A stretch of 64,000 nucleotides of DNA from Janthinobacterium sp. 67 (GTDB lineage: Bacteria; Pseudomonadota; Gammaproteobacteria; Burkholderiales; Burkholderiaceae_D). The translations under genes were made by a program, and so were the position numbers. Positions 42,650-49,995 of the stretch are shown here, piece after piece; the first letter of the stretch is position 1, and the number at the start of each line of letters is the position of its first letter. The stretch lies in the NCBI RefSeq assembly GCF_002797895.1, contig NZ_PGES01000001.1, positions 558,001 to 622,000 on the forward strand. The letters run 5' to 3'. The notes under the pieces were generated by a model, which saw only the letters and a list, made by a program, of their open reading frames with translations, was not told the DNA's origin and searched no databases.

Positions 42650-43930
42650 CTACTTTGTGGTGGAAACCATCAGTCTTGCCTGGCGTTGCGCCTTGAAGTA
42701 GCGCCAGGCCACCACGATACCCAGGGTTTGCATGATGGCGCACAGGTAGAACGTGCTGCCGATGCGCCAGTCCTGCGGCGGCAAATGGCTCACTTCGCCA
42801 AGGATCAGGCTGCCCAGCAAAGGCATGATGATGATGCCCAGGCTGCTGATCGATTGCAGGGAACCCATCAGTTCGCCCTGTTCGCTGGCGTTCGATGACT
42901 TCGAGATGATGCCTTGCAGGGCCGGGCCGGCGGCAAAGGCCAGCAGGTTGCACAGGATCAGCGCATACATCATCCAGCCCTGTGTCGCCATGCCGTACAG
43001 CAGGTAGGTGAGGGCGCCCGACGCCATGCCCAGCAGGGACAAGCGCACTTCGCCAAAGCGCTTGATGAGTATGCCCAGCAAACCCGCCTGCACGACGGCC
43101 GCGCACAGGCCCACGCAGAACAGGGCGATGCCGTTCTGGCGCGGCGTCCAGTCGAAGCGGAAGTGCGTGTACAGCACCCACGTGGTGTTGAGCATCATTT
43201 GCGCGAACGTCATCAGGCCGAAGGCCAGCACGAGGCCGCGAATTTCCACGCGGCGCACCAGTTTGAGCAGGGCGGCAAACGGATTGATGCGCGCGAGGGT
43301 GAAGGGCGGGCGCGCACCCGGCTGCAGCGATTCGGGCACGAAGAAATAGCCATAGATGAAGTTGGCCGCCGACAGGCCCGCCGCCACGTAGAACGGCAGG
43401 TGCAGATTGACTTCGCCCAGCAGGCCGCCCAGCATGGGGCCGCAAATGAAGCCCAGGCCGAAGGCGGCGCCGATCTTGCCGAAGCTCTTGGCGCGGTTGT
43501 CGTGCGTGGAAATGTCGGAGGCGTAGGCGGACGCGACCGACATGCTGGCCGACGAGACGCCGCCGATGATGCGGCCGATGAACAGGCAGGCCAGGTTCGG
43601 CGCCCAGCCCGTGGCGAGAAAGTTGACGCCCATGCCGGCCATCGAGTACAGCAGCACGGGGCGGCGTCCCACGCGGTCGCTGATGGCGCCCAGCATGGGC
43701 ATGAAGATGAATTGCAGCAAGCCGAAGACGGCCGCCATGATGCCGTACCAGAACGCTTGCGCATCCTTGCCGCTGACAAAGTCGCCGATCAGGATGGGCA
43801 GCACGGGCACGACCAGGCCGATGCCCAGCATGTCGATGAAGACGCAGACGAGGATGAAATTGAGATTGCCGGCGCGCGCTGGCGCGGCGGCTGACGGGGA
43901 ATGGCTGTCGGGGCTGGTTTTATCGGACAT
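42650..43930 (-). CDS. MFS exporter, TetA-like (multidrug/tetracycline type)
   Basis: A 426-residue transporter with twelve helices. The loop motif GAISDRVGRRPVLL (motif A) and GRIIGGVSSASMSVASAYASDIS (antiporter motif C region) mark the TCR/Tet group. It starts MSDKTSPDSHSPSAAAPARAGNLN. Clinical tetracycline resistance should not be assumed; housekeeping relatives are common in environmental Betaproteobacteria. Confidence 0.87.
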   Translation of the reverse strand: MSDKTSPDSHSPSAAAPARAGNLNFILVCVFIDMLGIGLVVPVLPILIGDFVSGKDAQAFWYGIMAAVFGLLQFIFMPMLGAISDRVGRRPVLLYSMAGMGVNFLATGWAPNLACLFIGRIIGGVSSASMSVASAYASDISTHDNRAKSFGKIGAAFGLGFICGPMLGGLLGEVNLHLPFYVAAGLSAANFIYGYFFVPESLQPGARPPFTLARINPFAALLKLVRRVEIRGLVLAFGLMTFAQMMLNTTWVLYTHFRFDWTPRQNGIALFCVGLCAAVVQAGLLGILIKRFGEVRLSLLGMASGALTYLLYGMATQGWMMYALILCNLLAFAAGPALQGIISKSSNASEQGELMGSLQSISSLGIIIMPLLGSLILGEVSHLPPQDWRIGSTFYLCAIMQTLGIVVAWRYFKAQRQARLMVSTTK

Positions 43931-44049
43931 GCATGCTTTCGGCGCGTTGGTGTTGCGCCGGCGCCTTGCAGTTTTCTGCTGGCGCGCGGCGCGATAGCTG
44001 AGGCTTGCATTATAGACAGCATGCACGCTGCTGGCTATCGCCACCCAAG

Positions 44050-44700
44050 TTATGCGCTCATTCCCCATTCGCCCGCAAAGGCGGCGCGGAAATTTGTCAG
44101 CACGGCCAGCCGCTGTTCGGCCAGCGCGCGGCCGGCCGCCGTCTGCATCTTGCCGGGCAGCTTGTCGAGCTTGGTGACGATATGGTCGAGCGCATAGGCC
44201 TTGTCGTCGAGCGGGCGATGCACGGCCAGCGGATCGCTGCCATGCGCGAGCGCGCTGTCCATGCGCGCGGCCGTATAGAACAGGCGCGCCAGTCCCACGG
44301 CGCCCAGTGCGTCGATGCGGTCCGCATCCTGCACGATTTGCGCTTCGATCGTGTGCGGCGGCAAGTCGGCGGAAAAACTGTGCGTCTCGATGGCGTGGAC
44401 CACGCCGGCCAATTTTTCCGCCGGGAAATCCAGTTCCGCCAGCTGGCGGCAAGCCAGCGCCGCCGCCTGGCGCGAGGCCAGATGGCGCTCGGGATGATTT
44501 TTCGGCAAGTTGACCAGGTCGTGCAGGTAGCAGGCGGCCATCACGGTCAGGGCGTCGGCCTGCGCATGTTCCTGCAGCAGGACACTGGCGTTGCGCCAGA
44601 CGCGGTGCAGGTGATTGATGTCGTGGGCGCTGTCATCGCCCAGGCCGGCCGTGGCCAGCGCCAGCAGGCGTGGTTGCCATTGGGGAAGCAAAGAGTGCAT
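44050..44700 (-). CDS. HD-domain metal-dependent phosphohydrolase
   Basis: A 216-residue cytoplasmic protein starting MHSLLPQWQPRLLALATAG. Metal ligands are visible as HDINHLHRVW, YLHDLVN (HD) and QDADRIDALGAVGLAR (final D). It resembles the YedJ/YpgQ group of nucleotide or phosphate hydrolases. The start is chosen by alignment with this family; a longer frame exists upstream. It is divergent from cheW but unlikely to be functionally tied to it. Confidence 0.85.
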   Translation of the reverse strand: MHSLLPQWQPRLLALATAGLGDDSAHDINHLHRVWRNASVLLQEHAQADALTVMAACYLHDLVNLPKNHPERHLASRQAAALACRQLAELDFPAEKLAGVVHAIETHSFSADLPPHTIEAQIVQDADRIDALGAVGLARLFYTAARMDSALAHGSDPLAVHRPLDDKAYALDHIVTKLDKLPGKMQTAAGRALAEQRLAVLTNFRAAFAGEWGMSA

Positions 44701-45022
44701 GGTTCGAGTCGTAAAAAGCAGGGGCCGCCAGTGTGGCATAAAACGCCGCTGCGCGCGGCGTGGAGTCCGCATTGCGGCGTGCCGTATTTGCCACATAAGT
44801 TGTATTTTTGAAAAGTGTCAACCAGTCGGTCGCTCTTTTTTAGTGCATGTAAAATTTACATGGGGTAACATTGCCGCACGGAAATTGGAAGCATAAGCTA
44901 ATTGCGAGAAAGTATTTGCAAAAACATACAAGTGAAAGCGATTCCCTCATGGCTTTCACATCCAAGGCTTGCGTGCAGCGTGCCTTTGCATGCGCCCCAG
45001 GCGAGTTAACGAAAGGATCATC
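44701..45022. other. 322-base divergent region between the HD hydrolase and cheW
   Basis: It holds a 17-base palindrome (44846-44862), a leader hairpin GTGAAAGC/GCTTTCAC (44932-44959), and an AAAGGA ribosome site for cheW. No sigma-28 promoter is convincing. No small gene is seen. Confidence 0.5.
44846..44862. promoter_or_regulatory. 17-base palindrome upstream of cheW
   Basis: CATGTAAAATTTACATG is a perfect palindrome with 8-base arms around one A, 161 bases before the cheW start. Its form suits a dimeric repressor or activator. No match to a named regulator box is recognised. Confidence 0.4.
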
Positions 45023-45514
45023 ATGAACACCAATTCCAGCGACACTGGCGCAACCGTTGCCAAGGCTGCCGAATACCTGGCCTTTACCCTGGGCCAGGAA
45101 GAATATGGCATCGACATCCAGAAAGTCAGCGAAATCCGCAGTTATGAAACGCCGACCCGCATCGCCAACGCCCCCGAGTTCGTCAAGGGCGTGGTCAACC
45201 TGCGCGGCATCATCGTGCCGATCGTTGACATGCGCATCAAGTTCAACCTGGGCACGCCCAGCTATGACCAGTTCACCGTCGTCATCATCCTCAACATCGG
45301 CAACCGCGTCGTCGGCATGGTCGTCGACCGCGTTTCCGACGTCACCACCCTGATGCCCGAACAGATCAAGCCGGCGCCGGACATGGGCCGTTCGATCAAC
45401 ACGGAATACGTGATCGGCCTGGGCACCATCGACGAGCGCATGCTGATCCTGGTCGATATCGACCAGCTGATGTCCAGCGCCGACATGGGCTTGATCGAAA
45501 AACTAGCCGCTTGA
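45023..45514 (+). CDS. cheW: Chemotaxis coupling protein CheW
   Basis: A 163-residue SH3-like adaptor that links chemoreceptors to the kinase CheA. Signatures are YLAFTLGQEEYGIDIQKVSEIR, APEFVKGVVNLRGIIVPIVDMRIKFNL and a late MLILVDIDQLM. It is followed by two chemoreceptor genes on the same strand. No cheA, cheY or flagellar gene is in the window, so this is a satellite locus. Confidence 0.94.
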   Translation: MNTNSSDTGATVAKAAEYLAFTLGQEEYGIDIQKVSEIRSYETPTRIANAPEFVKGVVNLRGIIVPIVDMRIKFNLGTPSYDQFTVVIILNIGNRVVGMVVDRVSDVTTLMPEQIKPAPDMGRSINTEYVIGLGTIDERMLILVDIDQLMSSADMGLIEKLAA

Positions 45515-45610
45515 TTTTCCCCCGCCGCTCATGTTGACTGGATTTGTCGAAAACAATTGACTCTCGACATTGCTTGGTTTTTCTGCAAGGCGCACGCTAG
45601 CGCCTTTCCT

Positions 45611-45638
45611 GGCGCACGGTTCAGCCGAACCGTGCGCC
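45611..45638 (+). terminator. Hairpin after cheW
   Basis: GGCGCACGGTTC-AGCC-GAACCGTGCGCC is a perfect 12-bp stem with a 4-base loop, 97 bases after the cheW stop. Only a loose T-rich tail follows (AGTTTCACTTTGG), so it may be a terminator or a processing/stability hairpin. Confidence 0.55.
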
Positions 45639-45752
45639 AGTTTCACTTTGGTTTCACTTTTCATGCCCGTCTTGATAGCGCAGCCACTGAGCGTTCCAAG
45701 GGATGCCACCAGCCGTTCGGCGCGCTGCATCAGGGCTTTTTAGGATAGTCAC

Positions 45753-47360
45753 ATGAATGTATTACGCAACGTCAGCATCGGTGTCCGCCTCGGACTCGGT
45801 TTTGCCGTGATCTTGCTGTTTTCCATGCTCATTACGGGCATCAGCGTCTGGCGCCTGCACGACGTGGCCAGTTCCACGCGCGTCATGATGGAGCAGCCGC
45901 TGGCCAAGGAACGCTATATTTCCGACTGGTACGGCCGCATCGACAGCGCCGTGCGCCGCACCATCGCCATTGCCCGCAGCAGCGATACCTCGCTCAGCGG
46001 CTATTTCGCCGAAGAATCGAAAGTCTCGTCGTCCAGCTCGGCCGAACTGCAAAAGAAAATCGAGGCGCTGATCGACAAGCCGGAAGAAAAAGCCATGTTC
46101 GCGGGCTTGCTGGAACAGCGCAAGGTCTACATCGGTTCGCGCGACCAGGTCTACAAGCTGAAGGGTGAAGCGCAGGTCGACGCCGCCAACGAGGTGTTTG
46201 AAAAGACCTTCGTGCCGGCCGCCGCCAAGTACCAGAAGATGGTGCTGGACTTGCTGGAACACCAGCGCGCCAGCATCGACACGACGGCACGCGAGATCGA
46301 CGCCGTCGCCAATACCAGCCGCAACCTGATGCTGGTGCTCGCTGCGCTGGCGCTGGCTTTCGGCGTCGTCTGCGCCTGGGTCTTGACGACCGGCATCGTG
46401 CGCCCCCTGCGCACGGCCGTGGAGATTGCCCGCAAGGTGGCCGATGGCGACTTGACGGCGCAGATCGACGCCAGCGCCAAGGATGAAACCGGGCAATTGC
46501 TGCAAGCGCTGAAGGACATGAACACGAGCCTGCTCAACATCGTCGGTGAAGTGCGCAGCGGCACCGATAGCATCGCCACGTCTTCGACGCAGATCGCCGC
46601 CGGCAACCAGGACCTGTCTTCCCGCACGGAAGAGCAGGCCGGTTCGCTCGAAGAAACGGCGTCGTCGATGGAAGAGCTGACTTCCACCGTGAAGCAGAAT
46701 GCGGACAATGCGCGCCAGGCGAATCAATTGGCGGCCTCGGCGGCGCAAGTGGCCGTCAAGGGCGGCGAAGTCGTGGCGCAGGTGGTGGGCACGATGGAAT
46801 CGATCAATGCGTCGTCGAACAAGATCGTCGACATTATTTCCGTCATTGACGGCATCGCCTTCCAGACGAATATCCTGGCGCTGAACGCGGCCGTGGAAGC
46901 GGCGCGCGCCGGCGAGCAGGGGCGCGGCTTTGCCGTCGTGGCCTCCGAAGTGCGCAACCTGGCGCAGCGGTCGGCGTCGGCCGCGAAAGAGATCAAGACC
47001 CTGATCGGCGCGTCCGTCGAGCAAGTCAATGCGGGCAGCATGCTGGTGGCGCAAGCCGGTTCGACCATGAACGACATCGTCGACAGCGTGCAGCGCGTGA
47101 GCGACATCATCACGGAAATCACGGCCGCCAGCAGCGAGCAAAGCGTGGGCATCGACGAGATCAACCGCGCCATCGGCCAGATGGACGCCGTCACGCAGCA
47201 AAATGCGGCCCTGGTGGAAGAATCGGCGGCGGCCGCCGAATCGATGCAGCACCAGGCGCATAACCTGGCGCAGGTGGTCAGCGTCTTCAAGTTGAATGGC
47301 CAGCAGACGCTGAAACGCCCGGCAGCGCCGCAAACCGCCTTGCGCCTCGGCTCACGCTGA
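45753..47360 (+). CDS. Methyl-accepting chemotaxis protein 1
   Basis: A 535-residue transmembrane chemoreceptor. TM1 is at about 10-30, a four-helix-bundle periplasmic sensor runs from about 35 to 190, TM2 is at about 192-212, then come HAMP ([22 protein letters not shown]) and a signalling coiled coil with the hairpin tip [33 protein letters not shown]. It has no C-terminal NWETF-type pentapeptide. It is nearly the twin of the next gene: TM1 and the whole region from TTGIVRPL to VSVFKLN are the same, while the sensor differs. Confidence 0.93.
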   Translation: MNVLRNVSIGVRLGLGFAVILLFSMLITGISVWRLHDVASSTRVMMEQPLAKERYISDWYGRIDSAVRRTIAIARSSDTSLSGYFAEESKVSSSSSAELQKKIEALIDKPEEKAMFAGLLEQRKVYIGSRDQVYKLKGEAQVDAANEVFEKTFVPAAAKYQKMVLDLLEHQRASIDTTAREIDAVANTSRNLMLVLAALALAFGVVCAWVLTTGIVRPLRTAVEIARKVADGDLTAQIDASAKDETGQLLQALKDMNTSLLNIVGEVRSGTDSIATSSTQIAAGNQDLSSRTEEQAGSLEETASSMEELTSTVKQNADNARQANQLAASAAQVAVKGGEVVAQVVGTMESINASSNKIVDIISVIDGIAFQTNILALNAAVEAARAGEQGRGFAVVASEVRNLAQRSASAAKEIKTLIGASVEQVNAGSMLVAQAGSTMNDIVDSVQRVSDIITEITAASSEQSVGIDEINRAIGQMDAVTQQNAALVEESAAAAESMQHQAHNLAQVVSVFKLNGQQTLKRPAAPQTALRLGSR

Positions 47361-47416
47361 TATCGGCTTCTGCCTCTTTTTTATATCGTCTGGTTCCGCT
47401 TTTTTAGGATATTCAC

Positions 47417-49054
47417 ATGAATTTGTTAAGAAACGTCAGTATTGGTGTGCGCCTCGGCCTGGGTTTTGCCGTGATCTTGCTGTTTTCCATGCTTATTACC
47501 GGCATCAGCGTGTGGCGCTTGCATGACGTGGCCACGGCCACGCGCACCATGATGGAATTGCCCTTGGCCAAGGAGCGCTATATTTCCGACTGGTATGCGA
47601 AGATCGACAGCGGCGTGCGCCGCACCACGGCCATCGCGCGCAGCAGCGACACGACCTTGGGCGCGTATTTTGCGGAAGAAGCCAAGCAGTCGTCGGTGGT
47701 CTCGGGCGAACTGCAAAAGAAAATCGAAGCCTTGATTTCCAGCCCGGAAGAAAAGGAACTGTTCCGCCTCGTGAGCGAACAGCGCAAGGTCTACCTCGAT
47801 TCGCGCGCGCAAGTGTCGAAGCTGAAGGCGGATGGCCAGGAAGCGGAAGCGGAGAAGGCGTTCCAGGGCATCTTCGTACCCGGTTCGACGCAATACCTGA
47901 AGGTGGTCAACGACATGCTGCAGCACCAGCGCGCCAGCATCGACACGACGGCGCGCGAGATCGACGAAGTGGCCAACACCAGCCGCAACCTGCTGCTGAC
48001 CCTGGCCTTGCTGGCGCTGGGCTTTGGCGTCGTGTGCGCCTGGCTGTTGACGACGGGCATCGTGCGCCCTTTGCGCACGGCCGTGGAGATTGCCCGCAAG
48101 GTGGCCGATGGCGACTTGACGGCGCAGATCGACGCCAGCGCCAAGGATGAAACCGGGCAATTGCTGCAAGCGCTGAAGGACATGAACACGAGCCTGCTCA
48201 ACATCGTCGGTGAAGTGCGCAGCGGCACCGATAGCATCGCCACGTCCTCGACGCAGATTGCCGCCGGCAACCAGGACCTGTCTTCCCGTACGGAAGAGCA
48301 GGCCGGTTCGCTCGAAGAAACGGCGTCGTCGATGGAAGAGCTGACTTCCACCGTGAAGCAGAATGCGGACAATGCGCGCCAGGCCAACCAGTTGGCGGCC
48401 TCGGCGGCGCAAGTGGCCGTCAAGGGCGGCGAAGTGGTGGCGCAGGTCGTGGGCACGATGGAATCGATCAATGCGTCGTCGAACAAGATCGTCGACATCA
48501 TCAGTGTCATCGATGGCATCGCCTTCCAGACGAATATCCTGGCGCTGAACGCGGCCGTGGAAGCGGCGCGCGCCGGCGAGCAGGGCCGCGGCTTTGCCGT
48601 CGTGGCGTCCGAAGTGCGCAACCTGGCCCAGCGGTCGGCATCGGCCGCGAAAGAGATCAAGACCCTGATCGGCGCGTCCGTCGAGCAAGTCAACGCGGGC
48701 AGCATGCTGGTGGCGCAAGCCGGTTCGACCATGAACGATATCGTCGACAGCGTGCAGCGCGTGAGCGACATCATCACGGAAATCACGGCCGCCAGCAGCG
48801 AGCAAAGCGTGGGCATCGACGAGATCAACCGCGCCATCGGCCAGATGGACGCCGTCACGCAGCAAAATGCGGCCCTGGTGGAAGAGTCGGCCGCCGCAGC
48901 GGAATCCATGCAGCACCAGGCGCATAACCTGGCGCAAGTGGTCAGCGTCTTCAAGCTGAATGCCCAGCAGGCCAGTGTCAGCGGTTTGAAGGGGATGAAG
49001 CGTCCGGTGGCAAAAGAGCAGAAGCAAGCGTTGCGGATCGGCCGGGCCGCTTAA
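47417..49054 (+). CDS. Methyl-accepting chemotaxis protein 2 (tandem paralogue)
   Basis: A 545-residue receptor built like the gene before it, 56 bases downstream and with the same leader phrase TTTTTTAGGATATTCACATGAAT-type ribosome region. Its sensor (about 35-190) is diverged (for example [15 protein letters not shown] and [21 protein letters not shown]), but its HAMP and cytoplasmic module are residue-identical to receptor 1. The C-terminus differs slightly ([21 protein letters not shown]). Different ligands feeding the same output are likely. Confidence 0.93.
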   Translation: MNLLRNVSIGVRLGLGFAVILLFSMLITGISVWRLHDVATATRTMMELPLAKERYISDWYAKIDSGVRRTTAIARSSDTTLGAYFAEEAKQSSVVSGELQKKIEALISSPEEKELFRLVSEQRKVYLDSRAQVSKLKADGQEAEAEKAFQGIFVPGSTQYLKVVNDMLQHQRASIDTTAREIDEVANTSRNLLLTLALLALGFGVVCAWLLTTGIVRPLRTAVEIARKVADGDLTAQIDASAKDETGQLLQALKDMNTSLLNIVGEVRSGTDSIATSSTQIAAGNQDLSSRTEEQAGSLEETASSMEELTSTVKQNADNARQANQLAASAAQVAVKGGEVVAQVVGTMESINASSNKIVDIISVIDGIAFQTNILALNAAVEAARAGEQGRGFAVVASEVRNLAQRSASAAKEIKTLIGASVEQVNAGSMLVAQAGSTMNDIVDSVQRVSDIITEITAASSEQSVGIDEINRAIGQMDAVTQQNAALVEESAAAAESMQHQAHNLAQVVSVFKLNAQQASVSGLKGMKRPVAKEQKQALRIGRAA

Positions 49055-49075
49055 GTTGCTTACCCCGTAAAAGCT

Positions 49076-49103
49076 GGGGTCGTACCCTGGAGGGTACGAC
49101 CCC
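49076..49103. repeat. GGGGTC-type palindrome, copy 4
   Basis: GGGGTCGTACCC-TGGA-GGGTACGACCCC, 21 bases after the second receptor and just before the convergent RNase H gene stop. The arms are identical to copy 1 at 17429; only the loop differs. A terminator role for both genes is possible. Confidence 0.8.
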
Positions 49104-49108
49104 GGTAT

Positions 49109-49621
49109 TTAGGACTCTGGGGTAAGGTTTGCAACCGCCATCTGCGATAGCCGGTCCGCCTCGCCATTCCTGTGGCGCGGCAGCCAGCGCAAGCTGACCT
49201 CATTGAATTGTTCCAGCAGGGCCACCACGGTGGCCCTTTGCGTTTCCAGCCCCTTGGCGCCCACGGGCGTCGCGCCTAGCACATCATTGATCACCACCTG
49301 GCTATCGCCGTACAGCAGCAGTTGCACGGGTGGCGGCCGCACGGCCAACGCCGCCTGCAGCACGGCTGTCAGGGCCGCATATTCGGCGTCGCTGCTGCTG
49401 CCATACCCGGCCGCCTCGCTCACTTCGATACGTTCGCCATTCGGTCCCAGCAGCAGTGCGCCTATGCCCAGCTTGCCCGGATTCGGATGGGCGGAACCGT
49501 CGAACCAGCCGCGCCAGGCCAGCGGGCCGCCATGGTCCTGGCGGCTGAGCGCCAGCTGCGCGCGGCGCGCCTGCATCTTGGCTTCCTTGCGCAGTTTTCG
49601 CGCCGCTGCTTCTTCCGTCAT
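49109..49621 (-). CDS. Ribonuclease HI family protein
   Basis: A 170-residue protein. The RNase H fold has the acidic residues in WFDGSAHPNPGKLGIGALL (D), SSDAEYAALTAVL (E) and LLYGDSQVVINDV (D), and RHRNGEADRLSQMA near the C-terminus. A short charged N-terminal tail (TEEAAARKLRKEAKMQARRAQ) precedes it. RNases H cut RNA in RNA-DNA hybrids; this stand-alone type may be a second, non-essential copy. Its ATG overlaps the TGA of the gene upstream (ATGA). Confidence 0.88.
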   Translation of the reverse strand: MTEEAAARKLRKEAKMQARRAQLALSRQDHGGPLAWRGWFDGSAHPNPGKLGIGALLLGPNGERIEVSEAAGYGSSSDAEYAALTAVLQAALAVRPPPVQLLLYGDSQVVINDVLGATPVGAKGLETQRATVVALLEQFNEVSLRWLPRHRNGEADRLSQMAVANLTPES

Positions 49622-49959
49622 GGCTTGATCAGGAAGGTATCGATGAGGCTGCCTATCCAGCATGCCGCCAGCACAGCAACGGCCACCGTCATGGCGGGCC
49701 CGTCATTGGCGGACAGCGCATCGACTTTTTCCGCGATCAGCTGCACGTCGAGGGGCAGGGCGCCACTGTCGATCTGTGCCATTAGCTGGTCCAAACGTGC
49801 CATGATCTGGCGCAATACGATCACGAGCGCGATCAGGGCGGGCACGAGGAAGAGGCAGCCGCGCGCCTTGCGTTTCAATACAAAATGCCCGCTGCCGGGG
49901 AACACCAGGGCCGACAGCAGCAGGGCGAGATGACGTTTGGAAAGGGGGGAGCCGCTCAT
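49618..49959 (-). CDS. Small membrane protein of unknown function
   Basis: A 113-residue protein with three likely transmembrane segments (LALLLSALVFPGSGHFVL, GCLFLVPALIALVIVLRQI and MTVAVAVLAACWIGSLIDTFLI). The short PGSGHFVLKRKARG motif recalls small proteins annotated as unknown in Betaproteobacteria. It is translationally coupled to the RNase H gene. No function can be given. Confidence 0.75.
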   Translation of the reverse strand: MSGSPLSKRHLALLLSALVFPGSGHFVLKRKARGCLFLVPALIALVIVLRQIMARLDQLMAQIDSGALPLDVQLIAEKVDALSANDGPAMTVAVAVLAACWIGSLIDTFLIKP

Positions 49960-49995
49960 GCGTGCCTTTGTGAGGAGAAAGAGCGGCTCATCATA

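Noticed and set aside
42650..43930. Calling the MFS gene a tetracycline resistance determinant
   Set aside because: Family motifs are shared by many housekeeping exporters and there is no adjacent TetR or mobile element.
45753..49054. Assembly artefact explaining the near-identical receptors
   Set aside because: The sensor domains differ throughout and each copy has its own spacer and C-terminus, so they are true tandem genes.
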